DNA of 64,000 nt from the NCBI GenBank assembly GCA_004557245.1, contig SFEL01000004.1, positions 1 to 64,000 of the forward strand, in the 5' to 3' direction. Numbering within the stretch: the first letter of the stretch is position 1; the number at the start of each line of letters is the position of its first letter. Made by a program: the position numbers and the translations under genes. Positions 31,538-38,622 of this stretch are shown here, one piece after another. This DNA is from Clostridiales bacterium (GTDB lineage: Bacteria; Bacillota; Clostridia; Christensenellales; CAG-138). The notes below the pieces were generated by a model. That model worked only from the letters and a program-made list of their open reading frames with translations. It was not told the origin of the DNA and searched no databases.

Positions 31538-32806
31538 ATGAAGATAAAGACCGCATATATGGACATTGAGGAAGTGCTGGCACAACCGGTACAGCAGCAC
31601 GTATATCCTAAACGGCCAAATATATTTTTCAGAACGCTGCTGCGGGCGGTATCCGCGCCGGATCTGAAAGCAACAAATTTTAAATACCGTGAATTTGGAA
31701 TGGAAAGGCTGGGGAAAAAAGAGCCGTGCCTGATACTTATGAACCATTCGAGCTTCATAGATCTCAAGATAGCCTCTACGGTGCTTTACCCCAGACCCCT
31801 AAATATTGTCTGTACATCCGATGGCTTTGTGGGCAAGGAGCGGCTTATGAGAAGCCTGGGCTGCATACCTACCCGCAAGTTCGTAACGGATACCCAGTTG
31901 GTACGGGATATGATGTTTGCACTGAAAAAGCTGAAAAGCTCCATACTTATGTATCCCGAGGCAAGCTATACATTTGACGGTACCGCTACGCCGCTGCCTG
32001 CGGGCCTGGGCAAGTGCGTCAAACTCATGGGAGTGCCTGTGGTGATGATACGCACCTACGGCGCCTTCGCGCGGGATCCGCTCTATAACGGCTTGAGGCT
32101 GCGCAAGGTAGACGTATCTGCGGATATAAGCTACATACTTTCTCCGGAGGACATAAGGGCAAAGACGGCCGAGGATATAAACGTTATACTTTCCGAGCAG
32201 TTCTCCTTCGACAACTTCAAATGGCAGCAGGAAAACAACGTTATAATAAGCGAACCTTTCCGCGCCGAGGGGTTGAACCGCGTGCTGTACAAATGCCCGC
32301 ACTGCGGTGCGGAGGGCTCCATGGAATCCGGTGGAGCAGATATACTGTGCAATGCCTGCGGCAAGGGCTATACACTTACGGAATACGGCTTTATGGAAGC
32401 AAAGGAAGGAAAGACGGAATTTCCTCACATACCCGATTGGTACGCATGGGAGCGGGATTGCGTGAGGCAGGAAATTTTGAAGGGCAGCTATAAGCTGGAC
32501 GTTCCGGTGGACATATACATGATGGTAAATACCAGAAAGGTATACGGTATAGGAGAAGGCAGGCTGACCCACGGTGAAAACGGCTTCCGCCTTACGGGCT
32601 GCAATGGAAAGCTGGATTATCATCAGCACCCGCTGGCCAGCTACAGCCTGTATTCGGATTATTTCTGGTATGAGATGGGCGACGTCATATGTATAGGGGA
32701 TGCGGCGGCGCTGTACTACTGCTTCCCAAAGGGCTGCGGTGATATAGTCGCAAAGACGCGTCTTGCAACAGAGGAGCTTTACAAGATAAAAAAAGCTGCG
32801 CAATAG
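31538..32806 (+). CDS. Lysophospholipid acyltransferase family protein with internal zinc ribbon
   Basis: A 422-residue protein. The N-terminal half is PlsC-like: NHSSFID carries the catalytic H-x4-D (about residue 69) and YPEASYTFDG replaces the usual FPEGTRS substrate loop. A zinc ribbon follows at about 250-275 (CPHCG and CNACG), then a C-terminal domain of some 140 residues that I do not recognise. PlsC enzymes acylate lysophosphatidate at the membrane; the extra domains and the altered loop suggest a different acceptor. GGGAGAC precedes ATG 31538. A second, canonical plsC is at 53.4 kb. Confidence 0.82.
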   Translation: MKIKTAYMDIEEVLAQPVQQHVYPKRPNIFFRTLLRAVSAPDLKATNFKYREFGMERLGKKEPCLILMNHSSFIDLKIASTVLYPRPLNIVCTSDGFVGKERLMRSLGCIPTRKFVTDTQLVRDMMFALKKLKSSILMYPEASYTFDGTATPLPAGLGKCVKLMGVPVVMIRTYGAFARDPLYNGLRLRKVDVSADISYILSPEDIRAKTAEDINVILSEQFSFDNFKWQQENNVIISEPFRAEGLNRVLYKCPHCGAEGSMESGGADILCNACGKGYTLTEYGFMEAKEGKTEFPHIPDWYAWERDCVRQEILKGSYKLDVPVDIYMMVNTRKVYGIGEGRLTHGENGFRLTGCNGKLDYHQHPLASYSLYSDYFWYEMGDVICIGDAAALYYCFPKGCGDIVAKTRLATEELYKIKKAAQ

Positions 32807-32825
32807 AGAATAAAGCCGAGGCTGA

Positions 32826-32852
32826 TAAAAAGTGGCGTTAAGCCACTTTTTT
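32826..32852. terminator. Bidirectional terminator between the acyltransferase and liv genes
   Basis: AAAAAGTGGC pairs with GCCACTTTTTT around GTTAA, nested in a looser GCCGAGGCTG / CAGCCCCGGC pairing. Both flanking genes converge here. Confidence 0.85.
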
Positions 32853-32884
32853 AACAGCCCCGGCTCAGTGTATTTTGACTTGGC

Positions 32885-33586
32885 CTAGCCGCCAAGATAT
32901 GCTTTCTTGACGGCGTCGTTGTGAAGAAGTTCGTCCGCATCGGAGGAGAGGACTATCCTGCCGGTTTCCAGAACATAGCCCCGGTTTGCGATAGAGAGGG
33001 CCATCTGTGCATTCTGCTCCACAAGGAGGATAGTAACGCCGGACTGGTTCAGCTCCTTTACGATGTCGAATATCTGGTCGACCAGTATAGGTGCGAGGCC
33101 CATGGAGGGCTCGTCAAGCATCATGAGCTTGGGGCGGGACATGAGAGCTCGACCCATGGCAAGCATCTGCTGCTCGCCGCCGGAGAGAGTACCCGCGACC
33201 TGTTTGCGGCGCTCCTTAAGGCGGGGAAAACGCTCATAGACGTGCTCTATGGCGGCGTTGACAGAATCATTGGGCTGTGTAAAGGCGCCCATTTCCAGGT
33301 TTTCCTCAACGCTCATGCGGGAGAATACCCGCCGCCCCTCAGGAACGTGCGCTATGCCCATCTCGACGATCCTGTGCGGCGGTGCCGACTTCAGATTATG
33401 ATCCTGAAATAAAACGCTGCCGGTCTTTGTGTGCAGAAGGCCGGATATGGTCTTCAGTATAGTGGACTTGCCAGCGCCGTTTGCACCTATCAGGGTTACT
33501 ATCTCGCCTTCGTTTACTTGGAAGCTTACGTTCTTTATGGCGTGTATTGCGCCGTAATATACGTTGATGTTATCAACTTTAAGCAT
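32885..33586 (-). CDS. livF: Branched-chain amino acid ABC transporter ATPase LivF
   Basis: ATP-binding subunit of the high-affinity Leu/Ile/Val importer, 233 residues. Walker A GANGAGKST, signature LSGGEQQ, Walker B MLDEPSMG, and the LivF-typical start YGAIHAIKNVSF are present. It pairs with LivG below the membrane components LivHM. It overlaps livG by 8 bases and is the last gene of livJHMGF, facing a terminator. Confidence 0.95.
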   Translation of the reverse strand: MLKVDNINVYYGAIHAIKNVSFQVNEGEIVTLIGANGAGKSTILKTISGLLHTKTGSVLFQDHNLKSAPPHRIVEMGIAHVPEGRRVFSRMSVEENLEMGAFTQPNDSVNAAIEHVYERFPRLKERRKQVAGTLSGGEQQMLAMGRALMSRPKLMMLDEPSMGLAPILVDQIFDIVKELNQSGVTILLVEQNAQMALSIANRGYVLETGRIVLSSDADELLHNDAVKKAYLGG

Positions 33587-34418
33587 TTTTTGCCTCCTTG
33601 CCGCGGCCCAGGTAAGCCTCTATGACGAGTGGGTTGGACTTTATCTCGTCAGGCGTGCCTTTAGCGATTATTTTGCCGTAATTCAGAACCGCGATTCCCT
33701 CGCAAATGCCCATGACCAGATTCATGTCGTGCTCTATGAGCAGGATAGCCAGGTGGAAGGTATCGCGTATCTTCTTTATGTTCTGCATAAGCTCTGCGGT
33801 TTCGGAGGGGTTCATGCCCGCGGCAGGCTCGTCCAGCAGCAGCACCTTGGGGCTGGTGGCCAGAGCCCGGACTATCTCAAGCCTTCGCTGAGCACCGTAG
33901 GGCAGGGAGCCGGACTCCCAGGAAGCCATGTGCTGCATGTCGAATATGGAGAGCAGTTCCATTGCGGTCTCGTGGGCCTTCTTTTCGGCGGACCAGTAGG
34001 ACGGGAGCCGAAGCATGCTTGCAGCCAGGGAGGACTGGCAGGCGTTGTGCAGGCCTATCTTTACGTTGTCCTCAACGGAAAGCTTGGAGAACAGGCGGAT
34101 ATTTTGGAAGGTTCGGGCAATTCCCAGCTGGTTGAGCTGCCAGGTTTTTTTCCCGCGGGTGTCTATGCCGTCTATCAGTATGACGCCGTGGGTTGGCTGG
34201 TAAACGTTGGTCAGCAGGTTAAATACGGTGGTCTTGCCCGCACCGTTAGGGCCTATAAGGCCGGATATCTCGGTGCGGCCCAGCATTATACTGAAATCCT
34301 CAACGGCGTGCAGACCGCCGAAGTCTATCCCAAGGCGGTGTACCTCAAGTATGGTTTTTGAAGAAAGATCTCTTTCTGGAATTATGGAATGGCTTGGTAC
34401 GGGAACCATCTTATCCAT
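33579..34418 (-). CDS. livG: Branched-chain amino acid ABC transporter ATPase LivG
   Basis: The second ATPase of the Liv importer, 279 residues. Walker A GPNGAGKTT, Walker B LLLDEPAAGMN and the LivG-type insertion between Walker A and the signature (with TFQNIRLF) are visible. The signature motif reads LPYGAQRRLEI rather than LSGGQ, a known variant in LivG. About 20 extra residues precede the usual start. It overlaps the livM stop by one base. Confidence 0.94.
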   Translation of the reverse strand: MDKMVPVPSHSIIPERDLSSKTILEVHRLGIDFGGLHAVEDFSIMLGRTEISGLIGPNGAGKTTVFNLLTNVYQPTHGVILIDGIDTRGKKTWQLNQLGIARTFQNIRLFSKLSVEDNVKIGLHNACQSSLAASMLRLPSYWSAEKKAHETAMELLSIFDMQHMASWESGSLPYGAQRRLEIVRALATSPKVLLLDEPAAGMNPSETAELMQNIKKIRDTFHLAILLIEHDMNLVMGICEGIAVLNYGKIIAKGTPDEIKSNPLVIEAYLGRGKEAKNA

Positions 34419-35458
34419 TACTTGTCACCTGCCTTTTCTTTTTTGCCTTTGCCCTTCCTGAAGAGCTTGCCCATGCGTGCCTTGTCAATGAGCCCGGTAA
34501 GGGAGAAGTCGTACTGGCCCATAAGGCCGGAGGGCTTGAATATCATTACTACGATGAGCAGCAGAGAGTAAGCTATCATGCGGTAGTCGGAGAATGCTCT
34601 AAGCACCAGTTCAGGTACTGCTGTAAGCACGGTTGCGGATACTATTGAGCCTACCATGGAACCCATGCCGCCAAGAACTACCATTACCAGTATTTCTATG
34701 GACTTCATGAAGCCGAAGCTGGAGGGATTCAGTATGCCAAGGTAGCTTGCGTACAGAGCGCCCGCTACGCCTGCAAATATGGCGGATACCGTAAAACCGA
34801 GGGCCTTATAATAGGTAAGGTTGATGCCCACTGAGTCGGCAGCTATCTCGTTTTCGCGCACTGCCAGTATGGCCCTGCCGTGCTTGGACTTCATAAGGGT
34901 ATGAATGAGAAAGCACACTATGCCCACGCAAAGGAAGCAGTTGAAGAAGCTGGTGTACTTGGGTATGTTCTTCAGGCTGGCCGCACCATAGGTGAAGTTG
35001 AAGCCCAATACGCTGTCGATGTTCAGAAGCACCACGCGGATTATCTCGCCAAAGCCAAGGGTGATTATGGCAAGATAGTCGCCTTTGAGGCGCAGCGCGG
35101 GGATACCTATCAGTATGCCGAATATGCCGGATACAATGCCCCCGAGTATTATGCCGAGAGGGAATGCTACAAACTCGGGCAGATTGGGTACTGCCCTGAG
35201 GAACAGGGCGGAAGCGTATGCGCCTACAGCCATGAAGCCTGCATGGCCCAAAGGCAGCTGTCCGAGGTAGCCTGTAGCTACGTTCAGTGATACGGCGAGG
35301 ATTATGTTGATGCCGCACAGCACTATAACTTTAGTGTAGTAGTTCGGTACACTGCCGCCCGTTATGAGGGCGTTCACGCCGAAGAGAAAAACCGCGAATA
35401 TGGCCAGGTTGATAGCGTAGCGGAGAAGCATGGGGAGGGGCTTTTTGATCTTATCCAT
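34418..35458 (-). CDS. livM: Branched-chain amino acid ABC transporter permease LivM
   Basis: Permease subunit of 346 residues with eight to nine membrane helices. The family motif GYLGQLPLGHAGFMAVGAY and the cytoplasmic EAA-like loop (ALRLKGDYLAIITLGFGE) that docks with the ATPases are clear, as is RENEIAADSVGIN. It ends in a basic Lys-rich tail. It follows livH after 13 bases in the same operon. Confidence 0.95.
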   Translation of the reverse strand: MDKIKKPLPMLLRYAINLAIFAVFLFGVNALITGGSVPNYYTKVIVLCGINIILAVSLNVATGYLGQLPLGHAGFMAVGAYASALFLRAVPNLPEFVAFPLGIILGGIVSGIFGILIGIPALRLKGDYLAIITLGFGEIIRVVLLNIDSVLGFNFTYGAASLKNIPKYTSFFNCFLCVGIVCFLIHTLMKSKHGRAILAVRENEIAADSVGINLTYYKALGFTVSAIFAGVAGALYASYLGILNPSSFGFMKSIEILVMVVLGGMGSMVGSIVSATVLTAVPELVLRAFSDYRMIAYSLLLIVVMIFKPSGLMGQYDFSLTGLIDKARMGKLFRKGKGKKEKAGDK

Positions 35459-35471
35459 TGTACTTTCCTCC

Positions 35472-36359
35472 TTATACCTTTTCCTGTATCTCGTGGCCCA
35501 TAATGCCTGTAGGCTTTACAAGCAGCACCACTATCAGTATGGCGAATACTATGCCGTCCTTCCATACGGAGAGGCCTACGGCGGAGACCATCGCCTCGGC
35601 AAGGCCTATGGCCAAGCCGCCTACCATTGCGCCGGGTATGGAACCTATGCCGCCAAGAACTGCCGCTACGAAGGCCTTAAGGCCCAGCATGGAGCCCATG
35701 GTGGGAGTAGCCTGGGGATAGGCTGCGCAGTACAGCACTGAGGCTATGCCCGCGAGGGCGCTGCCCAACGCGAAGGTGAAGGATATGGTGCGGTTCACGT
35801 TGATGCCCATGAGCTGAGCGGCGCCGGTATCCTCGGATACGGCGCGCATGGCCTTGCCCATCTTTGACTTTTTAACGAGCAGCGTCAGGGCGGCCATTGA
35901 TATGGCGGTGACTATCAGCGTGATTATGGCTGTCCAGGACACATCTATGCTGCCTATGGATATGGTAGAGGTGGGCATAAAGCTGGGCATTGACTTTGCG
36001 CCTGCGCCGAACACCAGCTGTGCAAGGTTCTCAAGGAGATAGGATACGCCTATGGCAGTAATGAGCAGGGAAAGGCGGGGGCTTTGGCGCAACGGCGCGT
36101 AAGCGACCTTTTCTATGGATACGCCCAACAGCACGCATACGAATATCGCCGCAATGATCGCCAGGATGGGGTTACCGGCAAATCCGCATAGGCAGAACCA
36201 GGCGGCGTATGCACCTACCATTATGATATCCCCGTGGGCGAAATTAAGCAGCATGATTATGCCGTAGACCATGCTGTACCCGAGAGCGACAAGCGCGTAT
36301 ATCGAGCCTGACTGAAGTCCGTTCACTACCTGCCTGAGGATCAGGGAAAGTGTATTCAT
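35472..36359 (-). CDS. livH: Branched-chain amino acid ABC transporter permease LivH
   Basis: Permease subunit of 295 residues with about eight helices. The start LRQVVNGLQSGSIYALVALGY and the segment MVYGIIMLLNFAHGD are diagnostic, as is AVSEDTGAAQLMGIN in the coupling loop. It pairs with LivM to form the membrane channel. It is separated from livJ by 93 bases that hold a hairpin. Confidence 0.95.
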   Translation of the reverse strand: MNTLSLILRQVVNGLQSGSIYALVALGYSMVYGIIMLLNFAHGDIIMVGAYAAWFCLCGFAGNPILAIIAAIFVCVLLGVSIEKVAYAPLRQSPRLSLLITAIGVSYLLENLAQLVFGAGAKSMPSFMPTSTISIGSIDVSWTAIITLIVTAISMAALTLLVKKSKMGKAMRAVSEDTGAAQLMGINVNRTISFTFALGSALAGIASVLYCAAYPQATPTMGSMLGLKAFVAAVLGGIGSIPGAMVGGLAIGLAEAMVSAVGLSVWKDGIVFAILIVVLLVKPTGIMGHEIQEKV

Positions 36360-36375
36360 CAGATTCCTCCAAAGT

Positions 36376-36413
36376 GCGCCCAGCCCCCAAGGCAGGCCTT
36401 ACGGGGCAGGGCG
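36376..36413. repeat. Hairpin between livJ and livH
   Basis: GCGCCCAGCCCC pairs with GGGGCAGGGCG with small mismatches around a 15-base loop. On the coding (minus) strand no T run follows, so it is more likely an mRNA-stabilising or processing hairpin that favours livJ, as binding protein is needed in excess. Confidence 0.5.
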
Positions 36414-36452
36414 TTTTTATCGTTAGGGTATTTACTTAAGTAGGTAAGAAGA

Positions 36453-37664
36453 TTAGAAGGTCTCCTTGTATACGGCCTCGCCATTGGTGATGGTCATGAT
36501 TACGGCGTCCTTGATGGGATTGTTGTTCGCATCGAAGGTATATCCTGCCTCACTGGTGATGCCTACTACGCTTGCACCTTCAGTTTTGATGGCGTCGATT
36601 ACTGCCTGCTTGTAGGCGTCGCTGGCGGGAGCTTCGCCGGTCTCCTCGGCCTTAGCCAGTGCTGCGCACATTACCATGGCGGCGTCGTAGGCGTTGGCTG
36701 CGAACATATTCAGCGTATCTGTGCCGTAGGCTGCGGTATAGGCTTCCTCAAAGGCTTTTACAGCGTCTGTGGAGCCGGGTGCGTAAGCGGAGCAATAGAA
36801 GGTGCCCTCAAGCTCTTCGGCAGAGGCGTACTTCACAACGCCGTCCCAACCGTCGCCGCCCAGAAAGGGAACAGTGAGGCCAAGGGCACGTGCCTGCTTG
36901 ACAATCATACCGTCATCCTCGTAGTAGTTGGGGCAGAAGATGAATTCGGGATCTGCGGCCTTGATGTTGGTCAATTGAGCATTGAAGTCCTTGTCGCCCT
37001 TGGCATAGCCTTCTTCGGCTACAATGGTCATGCCCAGTTCTTCGCACTTGGCCTTGAAAGCCTCGTTCAGGCCTGCGGCGTAGTCGTTGCCGGTCTGAAC
37101 GATGACAGCGGCCCTGGTGTAACCCAGCTTTTCATTGGCGTATTGAGCCATCTTTTCACCCTGGAAGGGGTCGATGAAGCAGGTGCGGAATACGTTGGTA
37201 TAAACAGAACCGTCATCGGGGTTTACGGTAACTGCCTCGGCAGTGGCGGAGGCGGTGATCATGGGCATATTGACGGCATTTGCCTCGCCGGCAACAGCAA
37301 TGGTGTTGGATGTGATAACGTCGCCGATGAAGGCGGTGATGCCCTCGTCTACTTCGCGGTTGAAGGCGTTGATGGCTTCGGCATCATCGCCCTTGTTGTC
37401 GTAGGAGATGAGCTCGATCTTTTTGCCGTTGATGCCGCCCTCGGCGTTTACCTTGTCAAAATAGAGGGTAGCGCCGTTCTTTACAGCCAAACCGTAAACG
37501 GCGAGGTCTCCGGTATAGGGCCCCAGCAGGCCGACCTTGATGGTATCGCCGGAAGCGGCGGAGCCTACAGCCTCATTGCCGCCCTCAGCGGCGGGGGCTG
37601 AACAGCCTGCGAAGCATACAAAGGCCATTACGACGGCCAGGACGGTACAAAGTACTTTTTTCAT
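36453..37664 (-). CDS. livJ: Branched-chain amino acid ABC transporter substrate-binding lipoprotein
   Basis: Type I periplasmic-binding-fold protein of 403 residues. A lipoprotein signal (MKKVLCTVLAVVM, lipobox FAGC) is followed by a short linker and IKVGLLGPYTGDLAVYG, typical of LivJ/LivK. The two lobes bind Leu, Ile or Val outside the cell and deliver them to LivHM. ATG 37664 follows GGAGGAACC; the longer open frame from 37745 runs through the leader terminator and is rejected. Codons are of the highly expressed type. It is preceded by a promoter, a small hydrophobic ORF and a terminator. Confidence 0.94.
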   Translation of the reverse strand: MKKVLCTVLAVVMAFVCFAGCSAPAAEGGNEAVGSAASGDTIKVGLLGPYTGDLAVYGLAVKNGATLYFDKVNAEGGINGKKIELISYDNKGDDAEAINAFNREVDEGITAFIGDVITSNTIAVAGEANAVNMPMITASATAEAVTVNPDDGSVYTNVFRTCFIDPFQGEKMAQYANEKLGYTRAAVIVQTGNDYAAGLNEAFKAKCEELGMTIVAEEGYAKGDKDFNAQLTNIKAADPEFIFCPNYYEDDGMIVKQARALGLTVPFLGGDGWDGVVKYASAEELEGTFYCSAYAPGSTDAVKAFEEAYTAAYGTDTLNMFAANAYDAAMVMCAALAKAEETGEAPASDAYKQAVIDAIKTEGASVVGITSEAGYTFDANNNPIKDAVIMTITNGEAVYKETF

Positions 37665-37684
37665 TGTTTTGGTTCCTCCAAATA

Positions 37685-37732
37685 AAATTATTTTTAAATA
37701 AAAACGGCGGCTCCGCTTTGCGGAACCGCCGT
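37685..37732 (-). terminator. Terminator in the liv operon leader
   Basis: On the minus strand a 12-13 bp stem (arms 37732-37720 and 37716-37704, one A/C mismatch) with a TTT loop is followed by TTTTATTT. It lies between the small ORF stop and livJ, so livJHMGF must be expressed by readthrough or antitermination. Confidence 0.85.
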
Positions 37733-37745
37733 CATTTAACACCAT

Positions 37746-37952
37746 TTATGCTAAATTCGATCCTCTCCACAAAGCATTCTTATTTTCGGTAATAATGCAT
37801 ATGCAAATAATGGAAATAAGGGATATAAGGAAAACGCCCAGCTGTATGCTGAGCGCGTTAATAACCAGTACAGAGGCAGCCATAGATGCAGCACAAGAAG
37901 CCTTGGCGTTGACCATGGCATTGGCTGTCGCGGACTTAGTGGACTTGAACAT
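37746..37952 (-). CDS. Small Leu/Ile/Val-rich peptide, candidate leader of the liv operon
   Basis: A 68-codon ORF with a good ribosome site (AAAGGAGACGCC) 39 bases downstream of a consensus promoter start. The N-terminal third is Ala/Ser/Lys-rich; residues about 29-56 are dominated by branched-chain residues, including ISLISIICICII. The stop codon is 13 bases before a terminator hairpin. This is the layout of a transcription-attenuation leader peptide for a branched-chain amino acid transporter. Alternatives are a small membrane protein (the same segment could span the membrane) or a type I toxin. No family recognised. Confidence 0.65.
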   Translation of the reverse strand: MFKSTKSATANAMVNAKASCAASMAASVLVINALSIQLGVFLISLISIICICIITENKNALWRGSNLA

Positions 37953-37998
37953 CTTTGGCGTCTCCTTTCGTTTACTTCGTTTTGTTTACGATGCGGCA

Positions 37999-38027
37999 AT
38001 TTTAGCACCATATGATAAACCTGTCAA
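37999..38027 (-). promoter_or_regulatory. Promoter of the liv leader and operon
   Basis: On the minus strand TTGACA (38027-38022) and TAAAAT (38004-37999) with a 17-base spacer. A start near 37991 gives a 39-base 5' end before the leader ORF. Confidence 0.8.
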
Positions 38028-38171
38028 TAGAAAATAATATATTTTTTTTGATAAATCTTTATGCATAGTACCGAATAGTCTGTTTTATCCGCGAAATGCG
38101 GGCGTAAACCCGGACGAAAAAATAAAAGCTTTTAAGAACGGCGGTGAAGCATAAAAAATGCGTTGCAGCTA

Positions 38172-38200
38172 TTGCCATATAACACAAGTTATTGTATAAT
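38172..38200 (+). promoter_or_regulatory. Promoter of zapA
   Basis: TTGCCA at 38172-38177 and TATAAT at 38195-38200 with a 17-base spacer, 40 bases before zapA. Confidence 0.7.
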
Positions 38201-38240
38201 TTCCATATTAGGGAAACTATATATATGGTGGTATGATTTG

Positions 38241-38555
38241 ATGGATAAAACTCATGTAACTATAAATGTGGCGGGGCAGGAGCTTCGCCTTTCAGCCGAC
38301 GACAGCGAAGCATATATCCGCAAGATAGCCGGATATGTAAACGATAAGGTGGATGAGGTACAGCGTTCCTATCCCAACCTTAGCACGGCAAACTGCCTCA
38401 TAATGGCCGCGCTGAACCTTTCGGACGAGCTGCATAAGCTGCGCGAGGATTACGATGCCTTGGATTCACGCATATCCGAGCTTAGAGAAATGCCAAGGCA
38501 GCAGTCTCCTGTCAAGCGCCCCTTTGAGAGCAAGGCTACCGTAGGGGTAAAGTAA
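38241..38555 (+). CDS. zapA: Cell division protein ZapA
   Basis: ZapA (104 residues) bundles FtsZ filaments at the division site. The family start HVTINVAGQELRLSADDSE, followed by a long coiled-coil helix (YVNDKVDEVQ to SELRE), is visible. ATG 38241 has GGTGG upstream; the open frame extends to 38163 but that would run through the promoter. The short basic tail is variable in the family. In Clostridia zapA commonly precedes the U32 peptidase and mutS2, as here. Confidence 0.9.
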   Translation: MDKTHVTINVAGQELRLSADDSEAYIRKIAGYVNDKVDEVQRSYPNLSTANCLIMAALNLSDELHKLREDYDALDSRISELREMPRQQSPVKRPFESKATVGVK

Positions 38556-38573
38556 TAGTTATATCCGCAAATA

Positions 38574-38608
38574 CGCGGCTCGGGGCTTATCCTGGGCCGC
38601 TTTTTTAA
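38574..38608 (+). terminator. Terminator after zapA
   Basis: GCGGC pairs with GCCGC across an imperfect inner stem, followed by six T residues. Confidence 0.7.
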
Positions 38609-38622
38609 AGGCTGGTTTATTT

